A DNA stretch of 17,674 nt. Origin: SHLJ01 sp041618535. GTDB taxonomy: Bacteria; Bacteroidota; Bacteroidia; Flavobacteriales; Flavobacteriaceae. This document shows, piece after piece, positions 7,968 to 14,681 of the stretch (within the stretch, counting starts at the first letter, position 1; each line of letters opens with the position of its first letter). The stretch spans positions 1 through 17,674 of the forward strand of contig JBFKFP010000049.1 in NCBI GenBank assembly GCA_041618535.1, given 5' to 3'. Both the position numbers and the translations under genes were made by a program. Under the pieces are notes generated by a model. It was given only the letters and a program-made list of their open reading frames with translations, was not told the DNA's origin and made no database searches.

Positions 7968-8906
7968 TCAATCAAGGTCCTGAATCAGTAACCAGGCATC
8001 TTTGTTGTGATCGCGACGAATCTTGTAAAGAGCTCTCTGAGCCTCGGCCCTGCTCTCGAAACTTGAATAGACGACTTGGTGTAAGCCAAATCTATTGGTT
8101 CCGATACGACGGGCATTATAACCGAGTTCCCTGAGTTCCTCAAGTTTTTTGTCACAGTTAGCCTCAATCCGGAATGCTCCTGCCACAACATGATAATTGC
8201 CACTCTGACGGTCCAGTTCAAGGGTGATAGCTGGCAATGGATTCTCCATTACAAAGGTTGCCCCCTGAATTCTGGATTCAAGTTCTTGTTGAGCCTCCTG
8301 CTCAGCCATTAAATTGTGCTGTTCAATCTGACCCAGGTAATAATTGGAAGCGATGAATCCACCCAGCGTAAGGGCTATAACAGCAACAGCGGCGTATTTA
8401 AACCATGAGCGACTACTTCGCCGTTCAGGGGTGAATGCAATCGGGGTGCTTGCCTCAATATTTTCCACGGTTTTCCTGAATGTCTCACGCTTGATCTCTG
8501 GAGATGAGAATCCGGACAAGCCGAAAGATCGGGTTAAATAATTTGGCCCGCTGGCTGGCTCGAATGCGATCCGGCCTTCCGCGTTTAAACTTATATCACC
8601 TATATTTTTGAAAGTCAGAGTTTCACCCTGAGCAAGATATGATTTCAGGGCTTTGGTCTTTTTTATAACCTTCTGCAGCGCCAATTCGTACGGCATCTTC
8701 TCTACCCCGGAAATATAATGCGCCAGCAGCCCGTCATTATCCTTTAATTGCTCATTGAAGGAAATAACTTTTCTAGGCGGATAAAACGAATGGGTATCGT
8801 CATCTATTTCAGCGGAAACCTGCCTGGTTAAAAAAGCGCCGAAATCCGGGATGACAACACATTCGTACCGGTATAATAAATCACTGATATAGCTATCGAA
8901 CTGCAT
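7968..8906 (-). CDS. HU-like (CCDC81-type) plus SPOR-domain membrane protein
   Basis: The 312-residue protein begins MQFDSYISDLLYRYECVVIP, the typical start of Bacteroidota proteins with two N-terminal HU-like/CCDC81 domains (about 1-58 and 60-125). A single membrane helix follows (about 169-191, YAAVAVIALTLGGFIA), then a short linker and a C-terminal SPOR domain (about 237-310, starting YHVVAGAFRIEANCDKKLEE). SPOR domains bind denuded glycan strands at division sites, so a link between a cytoplasmic HU-like module and septal peptidoglycan is likely. The ATG at 8906 is chosen over in-frame starts at 8945 (ATG) and 8966 (TTG), because family members begin at this Met and a promoter box lies at 8912-8919. 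Confidence 0.9.
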   Translation of the reverse strand: MQFDSYISDLLYRYECVVIPDFGAFLTRQVSAEIDDDTHSFYPPRKVISFNEQLKDNDGLLAHYISGVEKMPYELALQKVIKKTKALKSYLAQGETLTFKNIGDISLNAEGRIAFEPASGPNYLTRSFGLSGFSSPEIKRETFRKTVENIEASTPIAFTPERRSSRSWFKYAAVAVIALTLGGFIASNYYLGQIEQHNLMAEQEAQQELESRIQGATFVMENPLPAITLELDRQSGNYHVVAGAFRIEANCDKKLEELRELGYNARRIGTNRFGLHQVVYSSFESRAEAQRALYKIRRDHNKDAWLLIQDLD

Positions 8907-8911
8907 GAAAA

Positions 8912-8919
8912 CAAAGTTA
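8912..8919 (-). promoter_or_regulatory. TAnnTTTG promoter box for the HU/SPOR gene, possibly leaderless
   Basis: On the minus strand the sequence reads TAACTTTG, a perfect match to the Bacteroidota -7 box TAnnTTTG. It ends 5 bases before the ATG at 8906, which would place the RNA start at or next to the start codon. No TTG is found at the usual distance upstream. Confidence 0.45.
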
Positions 8920-8994
8920 AAAATTTTTGCATAGTATCTGCGCATATGATCAGGAGTTATCAACAAGACTGATAAATAAATAGAGAAAATATTC

Positions 8995-9002
8995 TATATT
9001 TG
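8995..9002 (+). promoter_or_regulatory. TAnnTTTG promoter box for dprA
   Basis: TATATTTG is a perfect match to the Bacteroidota -7 consensus and lies 16 bases before the dprA ATG. Five bases after the box an ATG opens a three-codon reading frame (ATG ATC TTA TAA, 9008-9019) whose stop overlaps the dprA ATG. No TTG is present at -33. Confidence 0.45.
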
Positions 9003-9018
9003 ATAAAATGATCTTATA

Positions 9019-10125
9019 ATGTCCGATTCCGAACTTATCGCTTATTTGGCTCTGCAAAAGGTCAGTCAACTCGGTGATATCCTGGCTAAGAGGTTGTTGC
9101 TCCATTTCGGTTCGGCAAAGGCGGTGTTTGAAGCTTCAGAGTCAAGTTGGTTAAGGGTTCAAGGGTTCGGAACACAAATGTTAAAGCATTTGAGGGCCCC
9201 CGATCTTTTTAAAATGGCTGAAAACGAGTTGCGATTTATAAGGGCCAACAAAATTTATTGTAAAGGGATCCTTTGTGACGATTATCCCGACCGTTTGAGG
9301 CATTGTGCTGATGGCCCTGTCCTGCTGTTTCAAAAGGGCAGGATCACGATAAGAAATCAACCGGTTATAAGTATTGTAGGGACCAGGAGGATCACATCCA
9401 GGGGAATATCCTTTTGCCGGGAACTTGTGAATTATTTAACAGCATATAACCCGATCATCGTCTCCGGCTTCGCCTATGGCACGGATATAACTGCCCAGAT
9501 TGCTGCAGTAGATCGAAATCTCCAAACCATCGCCTGCCTTGCCCATGGCTTTGACCAGGTCTATCCCAGATCCCATTCAACTTACATGGGAGCCATTATG
9601 GAGCATGGCGGATTTCTGACGGATTTCTGGAGCACCGATAATTTTGAAAGGACCAATTTCCTGAAGCGAAATCGTATAATAGCGGGTTTGAGTGAAGCAA
9701 CTATCGTTATCGAATCTGCAGCAAAAGGAGGCAGTCTGGTCACGGCAGATATTGCCAATTCATACAACAGGGAAGTTTTTGCTGTTCCTGGTCGTGTAAC
9801 CGACATGATGAGCGAGGGGTGTAACAACCTGATCAAAACCCAGCAGGCCCACCTGCTCTCATCCCCAGAGGATATTCCTGTGCTGTTGAACTGGAGATCT
9901 TCAAAGGCCGATGCAGCCAAACCAGAACTGCCGTTCCCGAGCCTTGATAGAGAGGAAGAAAAGATATACCGTTACATAGGGAGATGTGGTTCAGTCTTTA
10001 TCGATGATATAGCAATTGCTTGTGATCTCCCTGTCCATACCACAGCATCTAAATTATTGAGCCTGGAATTAAAGAACCTTGTCAGGCCTCTGAACGGCAA
10101 GTTTTTCGAGTTGATGAATCAATAA
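9019..10125 (+). CDS. dprA: DNA-processing protein DprA
   Basis: The 368-residue protein is DprA/Smf, the cytoplasmic protein that binds incoming single-stranded DNA and loads RecA during natural transformation. An N-terminal helical region is followed by the Rossmann-like core: ISIVGTRR (117-124), SGFAYGTDITAQ (149-160), RNRIIAGLS (217-225), KGGSLVTADIA (236-246) and REVFAVPG (251-258). A C-terminal winged-helix (DprA_WH) domain lies at about 311-365. The length is typical. The ATG overlaps the stop of a three-codon reading frame (TAATG). Its 3' end overlaps the convergent trpS gene by 7 bases. Its partner RecA is encoded about 5 kb away in the same window. Confidence 0.97.
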   Translation: MSDSELIAYLALQKVSQLGDILAKRLLLHFGSAKAVFEASESSWLRVQGFGTQMLKHLRAPDLFKMAENELRFIRANKIYCKGILCDDYPDRLRHCADGPVLLFQKGRITIRNQPVISIVGTRRITSRGISFCRELVNYLTAYNPIIVSGFAYGTDITAQIAAVDRNLQTIACLAHGFDQVYPRSHSTYMGAIMEHGGFLTDFWSTDNFERTNFLKRNRIIAGLSEATIVIESAAKGGSLVTADIANSYNREVFAVPGRVTDMMSEGCNNLIKTQQAHLLSSPEDIPVLLNWRSSKADAAKPELPFPSLDREEEKIYRYIGRCGSVFIDDIAIACDLPVHTTASKLLSLELKNLVRPLNGKFFELMNQ

Positions 10126-11087
10126 CCCAGTTTGGAACGCACCCTGTCAAGAACCGAATCAGCCACCTGTTTTGCTTTCTCCGCCCCTTTATGGAGAATA
10201 CGATCGATTTCGTCAAGATTGTTCATGTAATCCTCATACTTTTGACGTTCCTTCCCGAAGCGTTCAAGAATTAACTCGAATAGTGCTTGTTTCGCATGGC
10301 CGTAGCCATATCCGCCCCGTTCATAATTCTTTTTCATCTCCTCTACGGCTCTGTCATCAGCAAGTATTTTATACAAAGCGAAAAGATTACATTTCTTCCA
10401 GTCTTTGGGATCCTCAAGAGGAGTGCTGTCTGTCTTAATTCCCATGATCTGTTTTCGCAGTTTCTTTTCCGGAAGGAAAATATTTATGATGTTGTCCTTG
10501 CTTTTACTCATCTTCTCACCATCAGTTCCCGGAATATACATGCTGTCTTTTTTAAGATCCGCCTCCGGCATGACAAACAATTCGCCAACCAGGGCATGAA
10601 TCCGGTTAGCTACATTTCTCGTCATTTCAATGTGCTGAAGTTGATCCTTTCCCACCGGAATGATCTCAGCATCGTAAAGAAGGATATCGGCGGCCATTAG
10701 CATTGGATAGCTGAAAAGGCCGGCGTTAACATCTTCAAGACGGTCAGCCTTGTCCTTGAAGCTATGAGCTAAAGTGAGCCGTTGATAGGGAAAGAAGCAG
10801 CTGAGGTACCATGCCAGTTCTGTTACCTGCGGCACATCGCTCTGTCGGTAAAAAACCGTTTTCCCGGGATCCAGGCCGCAGGCAAGCCATGTAGCTGCGG
10901 TTGAATAGGTGTTGCTTCGTAAAATCTCAGCTTGTTTAATTTGTGTCAGGGAGTGAAGATCTGCGATAAAGAGAAATGAATCATTCTCGGGGCTCTCACT
11001 CATTTCTATGGCCGGAAGTATAGCTCCGAGCAAATTACCGAGATGAGGGGTGCCTGTACTTTGAACTCCCGTCAGTATTCTAGCCAT
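10119..11087 (-). CDS. trpS: Tryptophanyl-tRNA synthetase
   Basis: This 322-residue class I aminoacyl-tRNA synthetase charges tRNA-Trp with tryptophan using ATP. The HIGH-like motif is TPHLGN (residues 13-18) in the context LTGVQSTGTPHLGNLLGA, and the KMSKS loop is exact at 192-196 (GEKMSKSKDN). The intervening region VGKDQLQHIEMTRNVANR (145-162) is also characteristic of TrpRS. The length is normal. It has its own promoter in the gap shared with plsC, with a leader of about 20 nt. The stop codon lies inside the end of dprA, so termination must occur within dprA or depend on other factors; I see no hairpin there. Confidence 0.98.
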   Translation of the reverse strand: MARILTGVQSTGTPHLGNLLGAILPAIEMSESPENDSFLFIADLHSLTQIKQAEILRSNTYSTAATWLACGLDPGKTVFYRQSDVPQVTELAWYLSCFFPYQRLTLAHSFKDKADRLEDVNAGLFSYPMLMAADILLYDAEIIPVGKDQLQHIEMTRNVANRIHALVGELFVMPEADLKKDSMYIPGTDGEKMSKSKDNIINIFLPEKKLRKQIMGIKTDSTPLEDPKDWKKCNLFALYKILADDRAVEEMKKNYERGGYGYGHAKQALFELILERFGKERQKYEDYMNNLDEIDRILHKGAEKAKQVADSVLDRVRSKLGY

Positions 11088-11111
11088 CGTGCTAAGGATT
11101 TAGAATTGCGG

Positions 11112-11142
11112 CAAAGGTAATCCATTTGAAAGAATAGCTCAA
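11112..11142 (-). promoter_or_regulatory. Promoter of trpS (TTG-N20-TAnnTTTG)
   Basis: Reading the minus strand, TTG (11142-11140) is followed after 20 bases by TACCTTTG (11119-11112), a full match to the Bacteroidota primary-sigma consensus in both boxes and spacing. The box ends 24 bases before the trpS ATG. It is the best canonical promoter in the window. Confidence 0.65.
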
Positions 11143-11174
11143 TCTACCAGCCTAATTAAGTCAAAAAAAATATG

Positions 11175-11182
11175 TAGGTTTG
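11175..11182 (+). promoter_or_regulatory. TAnnTTTG promoter box for plsC, possibly leaderless
   Basis: TAGGTTTG matches the -7 consensus exactly and ends 6 bases before the ATG at 11189, which would give a leaderless or nearly leaderless mRNA. It also covers the alternative TTG start at 11180, which argues for the ATG. There is no TTG at the usual upstream distance. Confidence 0.45.
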
Positions 11183-11188
11183 GTCGGC

Positions 11189-11956
11189 ATGAGATATCTA
11201 AAATATCCATTTTGGCTTTTATACAGGATCTGGTTCTATATTCTGGTAACCCTTCCTATAATTATTCTTCTCCCATTGTTGCTTATTGTGATATCAAGAG
11301 ATAAATGGTATCCCCACTTTATGAGGCTGGCGCGTTTCTGGGCCAGTTTCATACTTGTTGGTATGGGTTTACGCTGGCAGATTTCCCGATCGCAACACCT
11401 GGAAAAAGGCAAGAGCTACATGCTTATCGCCAATCATACGTCCATGATAGATATCATGCTGATGCTGGTCGCGGCCAGGAATCAATCATTTGTCTTTGTT
11501 GGCAAGAAGGAGCTCGCAAAAATTCCCCTATTCGGGTTTTTTTACAAGAAAACCTGCATTTTGGTAGATCGGAACGACCCCAGAAGCCGGCAAGCAGTAT
11601 TTAAAAGAGCCCAACGCCGTCTTGATTCAGGATTGAGTATATGTATCTTTCCGGAGGGGCGGGTCCCAGAGGAATCGGTTGTTTTAGACAATTTTAAAGA
11701 TGGGGCCTTCAGGCTGGCCATAAACCATAAAATCCCTATAGTTCCGATGACCTTTCTCGATAACAAGAAACGATTCTCCTACACATTTTTCAGTGGAGGA
11801 CCCGGACGATTGCGTGTCAAAGTACATCCATTTATTGAAACGGCCGGGTTGAGGGTAGAGCACACACAGGAAATACGTGAAATAGCCCGAAAAATGATCA
11901 TGGAAGAGCTGGTAAACGATCGGATGGCAAAAAAAAAAGCTGCTCAGGGCAATTAG
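11189..11956 (+). CDS. plsC: 1-acyl-sn-glycerol-3-phosphate acyltransferase (PlsC family)
   Basis: The 255-residue protein makes phosphatidic acid by acylating lysophosphatidic acid at the inner membrane. A hydrophobic N-terminal anchor (about 8-36) precedes the acyltransferase motifs: block I NHTSMID (82-88, the HX4D catalytic pair being His83 and Asp88), block III FPEGRVPEE (154-162) and block IV IPIVPM. Block III has Arg where many relatives have TR. A related role, such as acylation of ornithine lipids, is possible. The start is set at the ATG 11189 rather than an in-frame TTG at 11180, because a promoter box covers the latter. The last codons run through a 10-A tract and form half of a minus-strand terminator. 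Confidence 0.92.
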   Translation: MRYLKYPFWLLYRIWFYILVTLPIIILLPLLLIVISRDKWYPHFMRLARFWASFILVGMGLRWQISRSQHLEKGKSYMLIANHTSMIDIMLMLVAARNQSFVFVGKKELAKIPLFGFFYKKTCILVDRNDPRSRQAVFKRAQRRLDSGLSICIFPEGRVPEESVVLDNFKDGAFRLAINHKIPIVPMTFLDNKKRFSYTFFSGGPGRLRVKVHPFIETAGLRVEHTQEIREIARKMIMEELVNDRMAKKKAAQGN

Positions 11957-11964
11957 AGCAGCTT
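11929..11964 (-). terminator. Intrinsic terminator for the sigma/barrel operon, embedded in the 3' end of plsC
   Basis: A perfect 9-bp stem, AAGCTGCTC (11937-11945) and GAGCAGCTT (11956-11964) with a 10-base loop, is followed on the minus strand by a run of T (the complement of A11929-11938). It lies 70 bases after the stop of the minus-strand beta-barrel gene. The plsC stop codon (11954-11956) falls in the loop/stem. Read on the plus strand the T-run is missing (CTCTTC), so it should work mainly for the minus strand. Confidence 0.85.
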
Positions 11965-12034
11965 CTCTTCATCATTGCTCTCCTCTTTGAAGTGTATCTA
12001 GGAGTTCAATAACCAATCTAACCAACTAAAAAAC

Positions 12035-13588
12035 CTAAAACTTAAAACTCAAACCCGAGTAAATCCCCATGTTGTAAGGATTGAAATTTCCATTTGTGTC
12101 TTTAAACGTATTCAAATGGTACTTAAATACGGGCTCAAGATTTAAATCAATGCTTTCTGATATCTTCACATTCAGTCCCATGCCCAGATTTGCACTAAAG
12201 CTGGTTGAATTGATGTTGGAGGCTTCGCCCAACTCTCGTTTCTGGCCCTGAAGGGAAGAATAAATTCTATTCTCGCTCAGGATAAGCGTACTCATTCCGC
12301 CAATAACGCTAATACCAACCTTTTTATCAGTCAGTTTATATTCTAACTCAAGCGGGAATTCTATAAAGCCTACCTCCTGGTCGATTGAAGATTCAATATT
12401 AGCGGCAACAACTCCGGGAACCTGGGCAAAATTCAGTCCATTGGCACTTAAAAATGAAAGATCCATGCTTTCTTCATTTAAGTTGACATTCTTAAGTGGC
12501 TTTTCACCGGTATTAGGCTGAATATTGTTATAGACGATCACATCATTTGTTCGGTAACTGAGGTTCATTTGATTGATCCCTGCCCTTAAGGTGAGTTTTT
12601 CGTTAAAATCGTAACTGGCTACTATTCCGTAATTCATGTTGATTTCACCGGTACGTGAATTATCGCTGAACTCTCCGTCTATGGCCGAACCGGAACCAAG
12701 AGAATTGAAATAGACCGGAGCGACCTGCGGGGTTACGCTCCATCTATTTCCGAATTCCTCTTTTTCATCCGTCTCGCTCTCGTCCTGGGCGGCAATAGCC
12801 TCTTCCAGAGATTCCTGAGCTTCCTCGGTAATTTTTTCCTGGGTTGGGTTTTCATCAGTCAATTCCGCCCCTTGGGCTAAAGCCTTGTCCTGTTGAACCT
12901 TTAAAGGGTCTTTATCTTTAACCAGACCCTCTGCTTCTTCTGCCTGTTCAACAGAATCCTTTTTATCTTTTGCATCACCTGCAGCAGGGTTGTTCAGGTC
13001 AACAACAGCTGAATCGATCATATCGCTGGTCCCATCTTCTTTCTTGACGATCTGACTTCCTTCTTCCTTGTTTTTCTCAGTAAATTCCTTTAAGGGTTTC
13101 TCAACTTGATTAACCGCGGAATGGCCGGCAACAACCTGCTGTGACTTTACATCTGAAGCATCATTATTTTTGATGACCTTGTCTTTCGGCCCTGTATTTC
13201 CGCTATTGGCTATCGAGCTTTCTGAAGCCTCATCATCACTAACCGGGGGCTCAGTGTTGTTATCAGTTGATGCAGGCAGGTCCATCTCAGAATTGCCAGT
13301 TTCATTGTCCGGCTTAACAGTAGGAAAAACCGATTCTGTATCAACAACATTTTGTTCCGTATTAATTTCATCACCTTCGGTATTGAGAAGTGTAGTTCCT
13401 ACAGTTATCAACAGGATCAGGCCGGCAGCCACTCCGGCAATTTTCCACCATAACGGAATGCCTTTTCTTTCACTGCTCTCCTGGCCAAATTGTTGCGAAA
13501 TGTTCTCCCAGACGGAAGCGCTTGGGGTCGCTTCAAATTCTTTAAGCTTTTCCTTGAACAGCTTGTCTATGTTTCTTTTTTCACTCAT
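12035..13588 (-). CDS. Predicted dual-membrane anti-sigma protein: cytoplasmic domain, TM helix, acidic linker, outer-membrane beta-barrel
   Basis: This is a 517-residue protein. Residues 1-46 form a charged cytoplasmic segment with FKEKLKEFEATPSASVWENI, a motif common in Bacteroidota proteins paired with ECF sigma factors. Residues 47-67 are one membrane helix (WWKIAGVAAGLILLITVG). Residues 68-278 are a low-complexity, very acidic Asp/Glu/Ser/Gln/Lys linker. Residues 280-517 are a predicted beta-barrel (RWSVTPQVAPVYF onward, alternating strands, C-terminal Phe in YSGLSFKF). The layout fits dual membrane-spanning anti-sigma (Dma) proteins reported in Bacteroides thetaiotaomicron. Its ATG overlaps the sigma stop by one base (TGATG); an in-frame GTG at 13591 would add one residue. 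The partner is inferred from gene order, not shown. Confidence 0.82.
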   Translation of the reverse strand: MSEKRNIDKLFKEKLKEFEATPSASVWENISQQFGQESSERKGIPLWWKIAGVAAGLILLITVGTTLLNTEGDEINTEQNVVDTESVFPTVKPDNETGNSEMDLPASTDNNTEPPVSDDEASESSIANSGNTGPKDKVIKNNDASDVKSQQVVAGHSAVNQVEKPLKEFTEKNKEEGSQIVKKEDGTSDMIDSAVVDLNNPAAGDAKDKKDSVEQAEEAEGLVKDKDPLKVQQDKALAQGAELTDENPTQEKITEEAQESLEEAIAAQDESETDEKEEFGNRWSVTPQVAPVYFNSLGSGSAIDGEFSDNSRTGEINMNYGIVASYDFNEKLTLRAGINQMNLSYRTNDVIVYNNIQPNTGEKPLKNVNLNEESMDLSFLSANGLNFAQVPGVVAANIESSIDQEVGFIEFPLELEYKLTDKKVGISVIGGMSTLILSENRIYSSLQGQKRELGEASNINSTSFSANLGMGLNVKISESIDLNLEPVFKYHLNTFKDTNGNFNPYNMGIYSGLSFKF

Positions 13589-14142
13589 CACAATGTTTGC
13601 AAATTCACTTGCGATTTATAGGTATTAATTTTGTCTTTCAATATCATTCTGGCTCTTGCCAGGTTCGATTTTGTTGTTCCTGTAGAAATATCCAGCATCC
13701 TGGCTATTTCCTTGTGGGAGTAACCGTCCAGGGCATAAAGGTTAAAAACCAGCCTGTAGCGGTCTGGCAACTCCTGCACGCAGGACAATAAAAAATCGAT
13801 ACTCAGGTCATAATCTTCAGCTGTAACCTCCACATCCTCGATCTGTTCTTCATCAACGATATTTAAAACCCCTTTGGTTCTGTATCGCTGAAGGGCTGTA
13901 TTGATCGTTATTCTCTTGACCCAACCTTCGAAGGATCCTCTATAGTCAAATTGCTCGATCTTTTTGAAAATGGTCATAAAGGAATCCTGAAGCACATCCT
14001 CCGCCTCAGCGCGATTCCTTGAATACTTAAGACAGAGCGCAAATAACCTTCGAGAGTATAATTTGTACAATTCGCCTTGTGCTTTAGTATCATTTTTTTT
14101 GCATTTTTCTATGAGTAATTCTAAACTCAAGCGATCAAGCAC
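13588..14142 (-). CDS. ECF-type RNA polymerase sigma factor
   Basis: The 184-residue protein has sigma region 2 (about 20-88: AEAEDVLQDSFMTIFKKI, then a segment ending WVKRITINTALQRYR) and region 4 (about 118-172: LPDRYRLVFNLYALDGYSHK, then an EIA...ISTGTTKSNLARAR helix-turn-helix). Regions 1 and 3 are absent, as in ECF sigmas. The start is GTG: a TAA lies in frame immediately before it, and region 2 begins soon after. A four-residue reading frame (ATG TTT AAC AAC TAA, 14157-14143) fills the space after the upstream lipoprotein stop. The sigma stop overlaps the ATG of the membrane protein, the normal arrangement for a sigma/anti-sigma pair. An ECF-like promoter precedes the operon, suggesting autoregulation. 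Confidence 0.94.
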   Translation of the reverse strand: MLDRLSLELLIEKCKKNDTKAQGELYKLYSRRLFALCLKYSRNRAEAEDVLQDSFMTIFKKIEQFDYRGSFEGWVKRITINTALQRYRTKGVLNIVDEEQIEDVEVTAEDYDLSIDFLLSCVQELPDRYRLVFNLYALDGYSHKEIARMLDISTGTTKSNLARARMILKDKINTYKSQVNLQTL

Positions 14143-14157
14143 TTAGTTGTTAAACAT

Positions 14158-14580
14158 TTATTCAATTGGCACCTCATAAACCAGGTATCGGTCATCTCCA
14201 TTCTCATCCAGCCCCTGCCAGAACTTGAAGATATAGGTCCCTTCATTGTTCAGTACATGGAAAGTGAACTGACCCTGAATCTCCTCATAGGGCAGATCTT
14301 CACATATCACATCCCCAACCGGGTTAAGCCTCCGACTGATAACTGCCACTGTACGTTCTACACCATTGGTCAGATAATACAGGTCACTAAAGGTATGGCA
14401 ATTTGTTGGCAGGGAATAAGTGTAATTAATTACATAGCTATTGTTGAAATTCACCGATTCGGGCATATCGATAACTGTTCGGATAGGTAAAATCTCAAGG
14501 GTATATTCTGAGGTTGTCACATCATCGGTTGAACATCCCATTGTTGCTAAAACAATCAATAACAGGAATAACTTTTTCAT
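14158..14580 (-). CDS. Small lipoprotein of unknown function, first gene of the sigma operon
   Basis: The 140-residue predicted lipoprotein has signal MKKLFLLLIVLATMGC, lipobox TMGC and Cys16. The mature part looks like one small beta-sandwich. Two further cysteines, Cys61 (NCHTFSDLYY) and Cys93 (DVICEDL), could form a disulfide. The segments ERTVAVISRR and GTYIFKFWQGLDENGDDRYL resemble conserved flavobacterial hypothetical proteins I remember, without a named function. It ends 15 bases before the sigma GTG and no terminator separates them, so it is probably in the same operon. That suggests a role as a periplasmic or outer-membrane partner of the sigma/barrel system, or as a sigma target. 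This is inference. Confidence 0.8.
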   Translation of the reverse strand: MKKLFLLLIVLATMGCSTDDVTTSEYTLEILPIRTVIDMPESVNFNNSYVINYTYSLPTNCHTFSDLYYLTNGVERTVAVISRRLNPVGDVICEDLPYEEIQGQFTFHVLNNEGTYIFKFWQGLDENGDDRYLVYEVPIE

Positions 14581-14613
14581 TTTCTGATGAATTTATAAGC
14601 TTTTCTATTAGGC

Positions 14614-14642
14614 TAAGATGCTTAAGGTACGAAAAGGTTGCG
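14614..14642 (-). promoter_or_regulatory. Candidate ECF-sigma promoter of the lipoprotein-sigma-barrel operon (site A)
   Basis: On the minus strand, CGCAACCTTTT (starting at 14642) carries an AACC-type -35 element. After CAACC and 15 bases comes CATCTTA (14620-14614), an ECF-type -10 element. This would start RNA near 14607, about 27 nt before the ATG at 14580. Almost the same sequence with the same spacing occurs at 15755-15784 on the other strand. The match to ECF promoter layout (AAC-containing -35, C-T-containing -10, 15-17 bases apart) is general; the sigma that uses it is inferred from position. Confidence 0.5.
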
Positions 14643-14652
14643 TTCAGAAATG

Positions 14653-14678
14653 AAAAAATCCCGAGAACTCGGGATTTT
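14653..14678 (-). terminator. Intrinsic terminator of recA
   Basis: AAAATCCCGAG (14655-14665) and CTCGGGATTTT (14668-14678) are perfect complements around AA, and the minus strand ends in six T (complement of 14653-14658). It begins 3 bases after the recA stop and isolates recA from the sigma operon promoter that follows. Confidence 0.88.
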
Positions 14679-14681
14679 CGA

